The translations under genes and the position numbers were made by a program. A stretch of 41,897 bases of DNA from Bacteroidaceae bacterium (GTDB lineage Bacteria; Bacteroidota; Bacteroidia; Bacteroidales; Bacteroidaceae). Numbering within the stretch: position 1 is the first letter of the stretch; each line of letters starts with the position of its first letter. Location of the stretch: NCBI GenBank assembly GCA_024693505.1, contig JAILKU010000126.1:1-41897 (forward strand), in the 5' to 3' direction. This document shows positions 34,565 through 41,168 of the stretch, piece by piece. The notes under the pieces are model-generated. The model saw only the letters and a list, made by a program, of their open reading frames with translations. It did no database searches and was not told the origin of the DNA.

Positions 34565-35908
34565 CTATTTGGCAGCTCGAGATTTAATAATACCCATAAC
34601 TGTACTCTTTCCAACGCGTATCATATCCAGAAGAGGACGGTTGCTTGGGCAGGTGAACTGGCAACTGCCACATTCAATGCAACTTGTGATATCCTCTGCC
34701 TCAGCTTTGTCCCACATCTGTTTCTCGCTAACCTTTGAGAGCAGGTAGGGCTCAAGTCCCATAGGACAGGCACTGACACACTTTGCACAGCGGATACAGG
34801 GCTGAGGAGCAGTACGGCGCGCTTCTTCTTCAGTCATCAGCAGCAGGCCGCTGGAGCCCTTGGTCATGGGAACTTCAAGGCTAATAAGCGCCTTGCCCAT
34901 CATCGGGCCGCCACCAATAATCTTTCCCGTATCCTCGGGCAAGCCGCCGCATTCGTCAATGAGCTGCTGGAAAGGTGTGCCCAGCCGAGCCAGAAGGTTG
35001 GAGGGCTGCTTCACGCTCTTTCCTGTAACTGTAATAATACGGTCTATGAGGGGCTTATTCTTCATTACCGCCTCGTAGATGGCAAAGGCAGTTCCTACGT
35101 TCTGAACTACTGCGCCTACGTTGATGGGAATAGCTGGAGGAGCAGGTACCTGACGGCCTATGACGGCATCAATGAGCTGCTTCTCGCCACCCTGTGGGTA
35201 TTTCACTTTCAGGGGAACAACCTCTATTCCTTCATGACCAGCTGCTTTCTCCGTCATCAGTCGAATCGCATCGGGCTTGTTGTTCTCAATGCCGATATAT
35301 CCGCGCTTCACATCGACGGCCTTCATGATGAGCTCAACACCCACAAGTATCTCGTCAGCATGTTCCAACATAAGCCGATGGTCCGCTGTGAGATAGGGCT
35401 CACACTCTACGGCATTGATAATCACGCACTCGGCTTTGCAGCCAGGAGGCGGAGTGAGTTTGACGTGGCAGGGGAAAGTGGCACCGCCAAGGCCGACTAT
35501 GCCGGCGTTCTTTATCTTTTCTACGATAGTTTTTGCATCCAGGTCGGGACGGTCACTCAGGCGAACCAGCGTCTCCGAACGGTCTATGCTGTCTTCCCAC
35601 TCGTCACCCTCTACGTCAACATAAATGGCAGGACGCCGCGTTCCGCTGGCATCCAGAGCCACATCGACCTTACTGACCTTCCCGCTGACAGAGCTGTAAA
35701 CGGGTGCACTGACGAATCCGCCGGCTTCGGCCAGAAGCGTACCGACCTTTACCTCGTCGCCCTTTTTCACAACAGGTTTGGCCGGAGCGCCGATATGCTG
35801 AAACATGCTGAACACAGCCTGCTTTGGCAGTTGAGCCTTACGGATAGGGCTGGCAGCAGACAGTTTGTTCTCGGCGGGATGTACACCGCCTATTCTAAAT
35901 GTTTTCAT
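34565..35908 (-). CDS. rnfC: Rnf electron transport complex subunit C (NADH-binding)
   Basis: A 447-residue peripheral subunit that takes NADH or NAD+ and binds FMN and two 4Fe-4S clusters. N-terminal barrel-sandwich region (about 1-100); nucleotide-binding part with GLGGATFPCHVK at 139-150 and AVECEPYLTADHRLM at 167-180; SLBB-like region; then cluster motifs Cys371/374/377/381 and Cys410/413/416/420. The order and length fit short-form RnfC, without the long Ala-rich C-terminal repeats of some proteobacteria. Confidence 0.95.
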   Translation of the reverse strand: MKTFRIGGVHPAENKLSAASPIRKAQLPKQAVFSMFQHIGAPAKPVVKKGDEVKVGTLLAEAGGFVSAPVYSSVSGKVSKVDVALDASGTRRPAIYVDVEGDEWEDSIDRSETLVRLSDRPDLDAKTIVEKIKNAGIVGLGGATFPCHVKLTPPPGCKAECVIINAVECEPYLTADHRLMLEHADEILVGVELIMKAVDVKRGYIGIENNKPDAIRLMTEKAAGHEGIEVVPLKVKYPQGGEKQLIDAVIGRQVPAPPAIPINVGAVVQNVGTAFAIYEAVMKNKPLIDRIITVTGKSVKQPSNLLARLGTPFQQLIDECGGLPEDTGKIIGGGPMMGKALISLEVPMTKGSSGLLLMTEEEARRTAPQPCIRCAKCVSACPMGLEPYLLSKVSEKQMWDKAEAEDITSCIECGSCQFTCPSNRPLLDMIRVGKSTVMGIIKSRAAK

Positions 35909-35921
35909 ATTGATTCTCTGT

Positions 35922-36890
35922 TTACTGCGTTACATTATTAATTACCGGACTTTCCTGAACGGGAGCATCGGCTGCCTTTGGCCCGGCTTCGTTCTTAACG
36001 GGTGCCTCTGCTGCGGGTTTCTCGGCAACTGGTTTGGCCGGAGCATCAGAAACAACCTTTTTGGGCGGGAAGTTAAAGCCGTGAATGGCGTGCTTTGGAC
36101 AGGCCTCTTCGCACTTACGGCACATCTTGCATTTCTCGGCGTCGATATAAGCCAGATTGTTGACCAGGGTGATAGCCTCGAACTTTTCGCAGGTCTTCAC
36201 GCACTTTGCGCATCCGATGCAGGAAGCCTTACAAACCTTGTTAGCCACTGCACCTTTGTCCTTGTTGTTGCAGAGTACAACGACCCGGCGACCCTTCGGA
36301 CCTTTCAGGCGGATTTCGATAATGCCTCGCGGACAGGCCTTGGAGCAAGCGCCACAAGCCGTACACTTGTCTTCATCCACCTCGGGCAGCCCTGTTTCTG
36401 GATTCATGTGGATGGCATCGAACTGACAGGCCTTCACACAGTCGCCACATCCCAGGCAGCCATAGGCGCAACCCGTCTCGCCCATGCCAGTCATGTTCTG
36501 TACGCGGCAACTCTGGGCACCGTCGAAGCTTACCAGCCGGGGCCGGTTCTCGCAAGTGCCATTACAACGAACTACTGCGACTTTTGGAGCCGAGGAAGCA
36601 GCAGCCATGCCCAGGATACCGGCCACCTGTTCCATCACAGGCTGACCGCCAACCGGACAACTCTTGCCTTCCAGGCTACCAGCATCAGCAGCCTTCACAC
36701 ACGCAGCGGCAAAGCCCGAGCATCCGGGAAAGCCGCAACCGCCGCAATTGGCCTGGGGAAGCACTTCGGCAACCTGGGCAATGCGGGGATCTTCGTGCAC
36801 AGCAAACTTATGGGAAGCCAGAAACAGCACCAGTGCTGACACCAGGCCGATTGCTCCCAAGACGATTACTGCAATCAAGATTAAATTCAT
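35922..36890 (-). CDS. rnfB: Rnf electron transport complex subunit B (polyferredoxin)
   Basis: A 322-residue membrane-anchored ferredoxin that takes electrons from soluble ferredoxin. Helix at about 3-24; N-terminal 4Fe-4S domain with Cys49, Cys52, Cys57 and Cys78; three more Cys at 109, 113 and 128; then four CxxCxxCxxxC motifs starting at Cys145, Cys176, Cys224 and Cys254. Proteobacterial RnfB has two such motifs, so this is an expanded form. Residues about 277-322 are a Pro/Ala/Lys/Glu-rich tail of low complexity. The start overlaps the rseC stop by 4 bases. Confidence 0.95.
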   Translation of the reverse strand: MNLILIAVIVLGAIGLVSALVLFLASHKFAVHEDPRIAQVAEVLPQANCGGCGFPGCSGFAAACVKAADAGSLEGKSCPVGGQPVMEQVAGILGMAAASSAPKVAVVRCNGTCENRPRLVSFDGAQSCRVQNMTGMGETGCAYGCLGCGDCVKACQFDAIHMNPETGLPEVDEDKCTACGACSKACPRGIIEIRLKGPKGRRVVVLCNNKDKGAVANKVCKASCIGCAKCVKTCEKFEAITLVNNLAYIDAEKCKMCRKCEEACPKHAIHGFNFPPKKVVSDAPAKPVAEKPAAEAPVKNEAGPKAADAPVQESPVINNVTQ

Positions 36891-37312
36891 ACGTTTGTTA
36901 TGTTTGTGATTTTAAATGATAAGATTTGCGATAATTTATCCCTGAGAAGGTACAGGGCAAAGAAATAGGCAACCAACACCGACAAAGAGGACAGAGCAGC
37001 AACTGCTTCGCTTCCAGTCAGCTTTACGAACGAGAATAATGATACCAGCAGCAGAATCAAAGGCAGGGTATAAGCCCACCAGACAGCCTTAAGCCCCTGA
37101 GAGGTGGTGCCTTCTATCTGGACTGTCTGCCCCACTGCGACTTCCTGCGATGAAGTAAGGGGTACGTCTATGATCTTCTCCTTGCTTTCACTGCTCCGGC
37201 ACAACTTGGCAGCCTGGCAACTGCTACAGGCCGATGCCTGCAAGATGCGAACGTATGCCTTGCCGTTTTCTACGCGTTCAACGGTGCCTGAATGTATTAT
37301 TGTTTGACCCAT
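36887..37312 (-). CDS. RseC/SoxR-reducing system family protein
   Basis: A 141-residue membrane protein of the RseC family. The N-terminal soluble part has a cysteine motif (Cys29, Cys32, Cys38 in ACSSCQAAKLC), and two membrane helices lie at about 74-96 and 100-122. RseC-like proteins are linked to Rnf/Rsx complexes and to reduction of the SoxR iron-sulfur sensor in enterobacteria. Here it is the first gene of the rnf operon with a 4-base ATGA overlap to rnfB, which argues for a role in Rnf assembly or cluster upkeep; that is inference. Confidence 0.9.
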   Translation of the reverse strand: MGQTIIHSGTVERVENGKAYVRILQASACSSCQAAKLCRSSESKEKIIDVPLTSSQEVAVGQTVQIEGTTSQGLKAVWWAYTLPLILLLVSLFSFVKLTGSEAVAALSSLSVLVAYFFALYLLRDKLSQILSFKITNITNV

Positions 37313-37329
37313 TTATTATAATGTGCCTG

Positions 37330-37337
37330 CAAAGGTA
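37330..37337 (-). promoter_or_regulatory. Candidate -7 box of the rnf operon
   Basis: On the minus strand TACCTTTG matches TAnnTTTG exactly, 17 bases upstream of the rseC start. A clear -33 TTTG at the right distance is not seen. Confidence 0.5.
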
Positions 37338-37453
37338 GTCAAAAATCTGCATAACGCATAATTTTTCAAAGATGTTTTAAGCAATCATGAACATTTTTAA
37401 TCTGCCAAGTGAAAAAAATGACCCTTTCCGACATACAATCCGACAAAAAAGTG

Positions 37454-37461
37454 TACATTTG
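37454..37461 (+). promoter_or_regulatory. Candidate -7 box of ispE
   Basis: TACATTTG matches TAnnTTTG, 26 bases upstream of the ispE start. The -33 element is not clear (TTTC at 37425 is too far). Confidence 0.5.
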
Positions 37462-37487
37462 CAAAACAAATAACGAAAGAGCTATTT

Positions 37488-38303
37488 ATGAAAGTATTCC
37501 CGAATTGCAAGATCAACATCGGACTGAACATTGTTGAGCGCAGGTCAGACGGTTACCACAACCTTCAGACGGTCTTCTACCCTATCCCTCTACATGATGA
37601 AATATCTATACAGTTATCTGAAACTGATGTGCTTTCTATAGAGGGCCTTTGCATTGAAGGAGCGCCAGAAGACAACCTGGTCATGAAAGTACTGGCCATT
37701 TTGCGGGAACAAGGGTTTTCCATCCCTCCAGTCAACGTTACCTTGCACAAGAAAATACCCAGTGGCGCAGGACTTGGCGGCGGCAGCAGCGATGCAGCAT
37801 TTATGATGAAAGCATTGAATGAGATGTTTTCGCTCGAACTGACTGACGAAGAAATGGAGGCGCTGCTTGCCCCCCTGGGAGCTGATTGTCCCTTCTTCGT
37901 CAAAAATCAGCCCGTTTATGCCGAGGGGATTGGAAATATATTTACACCAATCTGCCTTGACCTCAAAGGTTGGTACTTGATACTTGTAAAGCCCGATGAC
38001 TTCGTTTCCACCCGCGAGGCCTATTCTATGGTCCGTCCTCATTATCCGGAATTTAAGATTCAGCAATATATTTCCTTGCCCGTAGAGGAATGGAAGGGGC
38101 ATATAGTCAACGATTTTGAAGAAAGTGTCTTCCCTGTTCATCCGCGCATTCAGTCAATACGCGATGAACTCTACCGCCAGGGCGCTACTTATGCCGCAAT
38201 GAGTGGAAGCGGCAGTTCTGTTTACGGTCTGTTCAGGCAACTGCCTCCTGCTGATTATCGTAAGATTTTTTACGACGACTTTTACTATCAGTGTCAATTA
38301 TAA
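37488..38303 (+). CDS. ispE: 4-diphosphocytidyl-2-C-methyl-D-erythritol kinase
   Basis: A 271-residue GHMP kinase that phosphorylates CDP-methylerythritol in the non-mevalonate isoprenoid pathway. It has NCKINIGLNIVERRSDGYHNLQT at 6-28, the ATP loop PSGAGLGGGSSDAA at 91-104, and MSGSGSSVYG near 241-250. The last eight codons (FYYQCQL and stop) form the first copy of a 36-bp tandem repeat that continues past the stop. The gene is divergent from the rnf operon. Confidence 0.95.
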   Translation: MKVFPNCKINIGLNIVERRSDGYHNLQTVFYPIPLHDEISIQLSETDVLSIEGLCIEGAPEDNLVMKVLAILREQGFSIPPVNVTLHKKIPSGAGLGGGSSDAAFMMKALNEMFSLELTDEEMEALLAPLGADCPFFVKNQPVYAEGIGNIFTPICLDLKGWYLILVKPDDFVSTREAYSMVRPHYPEFKIQQYISLPVEEWKGHIVNDFEESVFPVHPRIQSIRDELYRQGATYAAMSGSGSSVYGLFRQLPPADYRKIFYDDFYYQCQL

Positions 38304-38388
38304 CAGGCCTCTATCCTTTACTATCAGCGTCAATTATAGACGTCCTCTATCCTTTACTATCAGCGCCAATTATAGACGGTCCTTATCC
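38281..38388 (+). repeat. Three 36-bp direct repeats starting inside ispE
   Basis: Three head-to-tail copies at 38281-38316, 38317-38352 and 38353-38388. Each begins TTTACTATCAG and ends TATCC, and copies differ by only a few substitutions, mostly in the middle. The first copy contains the last seven codons and stop of ispE. Length 36 is a multiple of three, so a different reading frame stays open through all copies (a 12-residue repeat like FTISVNYRRPLS). The most direct reading is local tandem duplication of the gene end. Confidence 0.85.
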
Positions 38389-38497
38389 TCTTACTGAACT
38401 TTCGGAAGGAAGAAGCCTTTGCGTAGAAACGACCGGAGCCAAATGAAAAAATCACGCTCTGGGCTTCAAAAAGTTTTTGCCCGGCTGAGGATTTTTT
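38389..38497. other. Spacer with possible bidirectional terminator
   Basis: No gene is seen. The segment 38461-38482 can fold with GGGC/GCCC outer pairs and CAAAAA/TTTTTG inner pairs. Runs of T lie at 38492-38497 on the plus strand and of A at 38445-38450, that is T on the minus strand, so it might end both ispE and the lipid kinase gene. The fold is weak and this is a guess. Confidence 0.3.
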
Positions 38498-38581
38498 GTT
38501 GCTGGGCTAGCAACATAAGTTGCTGGACTGGCAACATAAGTTGTTGGGCGAGCAACATACGTTGCTGGGCTGGCAACATAA
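38498..38581. repeat. Array of four 21-bp hairpin-forming repeats
   Basis: Four exact-period units at 38498-38518, 38519-38539, 38540-38560 and 38561-38581. Each has arms of the type GTTGCT...AGCAAC around a five-base centre, then ATAA or ATAC. Unit 1 pairs fully; others keep pairing through G-T wobbles or lose one pair. The minus strand reads as YVASPAT-like heptapeptides in one open frame of 67 codons, but I do not believe it is translated. The purine-rich stretch just after it (38584-38650) has no gene. Confidence 0.85.
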
Positions 38582-38714
38582 AATACAAAGGGGAGTAAGG
38601 AAAAACAAAAGGGGATTGAGACAAAAACCAGAGAGGGAGGAAGGGAAAAAGTCATTAACTGTACATTCGGAAATCAAGCCCCCTCCTGAGCAGAAACTTG
38701 AATCCTTATTAGGG
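38582..38714. other. Purine-rich spacer before the kinase gene end
   Basis: The plus strand at about 38587-38650 is almost all A and G with several GGGG or GGG runs (38590, 38611, 38635, 38643). I see no gene, hairpin or promoter in it. Confidence 0.4.
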
Positions 38715-39749
38715 TCAGTGCTTGGGCTTCAGGATCTTCAGGAGGTCTTGGTTTATTGATTTTATACGGTTGCGCCCTTCTCTGATGTCGCGCATAAAAT
38801 TAGCATTCATCTTGTTATACAAATCTCCAAAGGTTTGCATCATTGCCGACTGGAAGGGTTGCTCCTTGGTGTTAACCACCATTCTGATATCGTGTGGCAC
38901 CAGTTTAACGTCAATATCCGTTCCCTCCATCTGGGGATCACCATCATAATGAATGACACCAGGGCTGGAGCGATGAATCTTAAGATGGGCACATCTGAAG
39001 GACTTTATATGGCTGTTCTGTGTGATGGTCTTGTTAAAAAGCTGAATGGCAATCTGTGGAGCTTCCAAAACATTAAACGGCTCCATGATAGTAACATCCA
39101 TCAATCCGTCGCTCATGCTGGCATGGGGGGCAATATAGACATTGTTCCCATACTGACTGGCATTAGCGCATGCTATTAGAAAAGCCTTGTATGTCTGCTT
39201 TTCTCCGTCAATCTCAATTTCGTAGGTATCAGGTTTGTAGTTAATCCCTTCTCTTAGCGTATTCTCAATATAGGTCAGGAGTCCACGCTTCTCGCTCTGG
39301 GCAAACTTGCTGCTGACGAAAGCATCAAATCCTACGCCACAAGTGCAAAAGAAAGGCGTATCGTTGATACAACCATAATCCAAGGACTCAACATGACACT
39401 CAGCCAGCACCTGCAAAGCGCCTTCAGGGTACATCGGGATGTAAAGATGGCGAGCAAGTCCGTTTCCACTTCCGCAGGGTATTATTCCTAATGCTGTCTG
39501 AGTATGAATGAGGCTGCGGGCTACCTCATTTACCGTTCCGTCACCTCCGACAGCCACCACAACGTCAACTCCCTTGGAAATAGCTTCTTCCGAATACTCA
39601 GCAGCATGTCCGCGATGATTGGTAAACTTTATTTCGTAAGTAAACCGTTCCTCGGACAAATATTCGGGAATCAGATCCAAGATGCGCTTCTTGTCTGTTG
39701 TTCCCGAAATCGGATTCACTATAAACCAGATGAGCGTTTTATTTGTCAT
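38715..39749 (-). CDS. Diacylglycerol kinase catalytic domain family protein
   Basis: A 344-residue lipid kinase of the YegS/DgkB type that moves phosphate from ATP to a lipid alcohol. It has NPISG at 12-16, the GGDGT nucleotide motif at 68-72 (AVGGDGTVNEVARSL), and PCGSGNGLARHL at 91-102. A C-terminal beta-rich lipid domain follows. Substrate could be diacylglycerol or, given spt next door and divergent, a sphingoid or ceramide lipid; the latter is inference. A candidate -7 box TACTTTTG lies at 39760-39767 on the minus strand. Confidence 0.9.
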   Translation of the reverse strand: MTNKTLIWFIVNPISGTTDKKRILDLIPEYLSEERFTYEIKFTNHRGHAAEYSEEAISKGVDVVVAVGGDGTVNEVARSLIHTQTALGIIPCGSGNGLARHLYIPMYPEGALQVLAECHVESLDYGCINDTPFFCTCGVGFDAFVSSKFAQSEKRGLLTYIENTLREGINYKPDTYEIEIDGEKQTYKAFLIACANASQYGNNVYIAPHASMSDGLMDVTIMEPFNVLEAPQIAIQLFNKTITQNSHIKSFRCAHLKIHRSSPGVIHYDGDPQMEGTDIDVKLVPHDIRMVVNTKEQPFQSAMMQTFGDLYNKMNANFMRDIREGRNRIKSINQDLLKILKPKH

Positions 39750-39759
39750 AATTCAAGTG

Positions 39760-39767
39760 CAAAAGTA
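39760..39767 (-). promoter_or_regulatory. Candidate -7 box of the lipid kinase gene
   Basis: On the minus strand TACTTTTG matches TAnnTTTG, 10 bases upstream of the start codon. The spacing implies a very short leader. No good -33 box is seen. Confidence 0.45.
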
Positions 39768-39837
39768 CACATTTTTGGTCAGATTAAATGTACAAAATGG
39801 AAGAAAGTATTTAAAAGAACAAGTTTTTTTACTCATT

Positions 39838-39870
39838 TTTGCTTATATTGAATTATTTTCACTACCTTTG
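39838..39870 (+). promoter_or_regulatory. Bacteroidetes-type promoter of spt
   Basis: TTTG at 39838-39841, a 21-base spacer and TACCTTTG at 39863-39870 match the consensus fully, 42 bases upstream of the spt start. Confidence 0.75.
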
Positions 39871-39912
39871 CAGCGTTTTTCAAATACAAGCATTGTATCG
39901 ACCTTAATATAT

Positions 39913-41100
39913 ATGGGATTATTACAGGAAAAATGTGCCAAATATACTTTGCCCCAAGAATTTATGAGACAAGGTATCTATCCCTATTTTCGTGAAATAG
40001 AGGGCAAGCAAGGCACAGAAGTCATAATGGAGGGCCAAAGAGTTTTGATGTTTGGCTCGAACGCTTATACGGGACTAACTGGTGACGAGCGCGTCATTAA
40101 TGCCGGCATAGAGGCCATGAAGAAGTATGGTAGCGGATGCGCCGGAAGCCGTTTTCTGAACGGAACGCTTGATATTCATGTCCAGTTAGAAAAGGAATTG
40201 GCAGAATTCGTCGGAAAGGACGAAGCCCTTTGCTTTGCCACCGGATTTACGGTTAATAGCGGTGTCATAAGTCAAATCGTTGACCGAAACGATTATGTTA
40301 TCTGCGACGACAGAGATCATGCCAGTATCGTTGACGGCAGACGACTGAGTTTCGCAACCCAGCTGAAGTATCGTCACAACGATATGGAAGACTTGGAGAA
40401 GCAGTTGCAGAAGTGCGAACCGGACCGTATAAAGCTTATTGTCGTGGATGGCGTCTTCAGTATGGAGGGCGATCTCTGCAAACTTCCGGAGATTATCGAA
40501 CTCAAGAAGAAGTACAATGCTACAGTCATGGTTGACGAGGCTCATGGTCTTGGAGTCTTTGGTCGTCAGGGACGAGGCGTTTGCGATCATTTCGGACTGT
40601 CGAAAGACGTTGATCTGATTATGGGTACTTTCAGCAAGAGTCTGGCAAGTATTGGCGGTTTTATCGCTGCAGACAGCAGTATCATCAACTGGTTGCGCCA
40701 TACGGTTCGCACCTATATCTTTAGCGCTAGTTCCACTCCTGCTGCTACGGCTTGTGCTCGGGAAGCTCTGCATATCATCAAGAGCGAGCCACAAAGACTG
40801 GCTGCACTTTGGGATGTCACAAACTATGCCTTAAAGCGCTTCCGTGAAGAGGGATTTGAGATCGGCGATACAGAAAGCCCCATTATTCCCCTTTATGTTC
40901 GCGATACGGAGAAGACCTTCAAGGCTGTTGCTTATGCATTCCGCGAGGGTGTATTCATAAATCCCGTTATTCCTCCCGCTTGTGCGCCGCAAGACACACT
41001 CGTCAGGTATGCCTTGATGGCAACCCACACTCACGAACAGGTAGATGAGTCGGTTGAGAAGCTGAAGAAGGTATTCCAGGAGCTGGAAATCTTAAAATAA
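39913..41100 (+). CDS. spt: Serine palmitoyltransferase, sphingolipid synthesis
   Basis: A 395-residue PLP enzyme of the alpha-oxoamine synthase family that joins serine and a fatty acyl-CoA to give 3-ketosphinganine, the first step of bacterial sphingolipid synthesis. The start at 39913 is chosen because the promoter lies just before it and the upstream open frame covers the promoter. Marks: SNAYTGLTGD at 49-58, GSGCAGSRFLNGT at 73-85, VDEAHGLGVFG at 207-217 and the PLP lysine Lys242 in GTFSKS. 2-amino-3-ketobutyrate-CoA ligase or BioF is the alternative, but length and N-terminus fit Bacteroidetes Spt. Confidence 0.9.
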   Translation: MGLLQEKCAKYTLPQEFMRQGIYPYFREIEGKQGTEVIMEGQRVLMFGSNAYTGLTGDERVINAGIEAMKKYGSGCAGSRFLNGTLDIHVQLEKELAEFVGKDEALCFATGFTVNSGVISQIVDRNDYVICDDRDHASIVDGRRLSFATQLKYRHNDMEDLEKQLQKCEPDRIKLIVVDGVFSMEGDLCKLPEIIELKKKYNATVMVDEAHGLGVFGRQGRGVCDHFGLSKDVDLIMGTFSKSLASIGGFIAADSSIINWLRHTVRTYIFSASSTPAATACAREALHIIKSEPQRLAALWDVTNYALKRFREEGFEIGDTESPIIPLYVRDTEKTFKAVAYAFREGVFINPVIPPACAPQDTLVRYALMATHTHEQVDESVEKLKKVFQELEILK

Positions 41101-41130
41101 GAATATTAGGGTTTAACATTCATTTCTCTG

Positions 41131-41168
41131 GAGGGACATAGAAGGAAACTTTTATGTCCCTCTATTTT
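41131..41168 (+). terminator. Strong terminator after spt
   Basis: Perfect ten-base arms GAGGGACATA (41131-41140) and TATGTCCCTC (41153-41162) with a 12-base loop, followed by TATTTTG on the plus strand. The 3' arm reaches into the stop codon of the convergent helicase gene. Confidence 0.75.

Noticed and set aside
35234..36839. Long plus-strand frames opposite rnfC and rnfB (235 and 324 codons)
   Set aside because: Antisense to genes with complete iron-sulfur motifs; the frames only mirror them.
38203..38397. 64-codon plus-strand frame through the 36-bp repeats
   Set aside because: It starts inside ispE in another frame, has no start signal of its own, and exists because the repeat length is a multiple of three. 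Kept only as an observation under the repeat finding.
38281..38581. CRISPR array
   Set aside because: The repeats are directly adjacent without unique spacers, units of 36 and 21 bases differ, and there are no cas genes.
38582..38650. G-quadruplex in the purine-rich tract
   Set aside because: G runs exist but the loops between them are long, so a stable intramolecular fold is unlikely.
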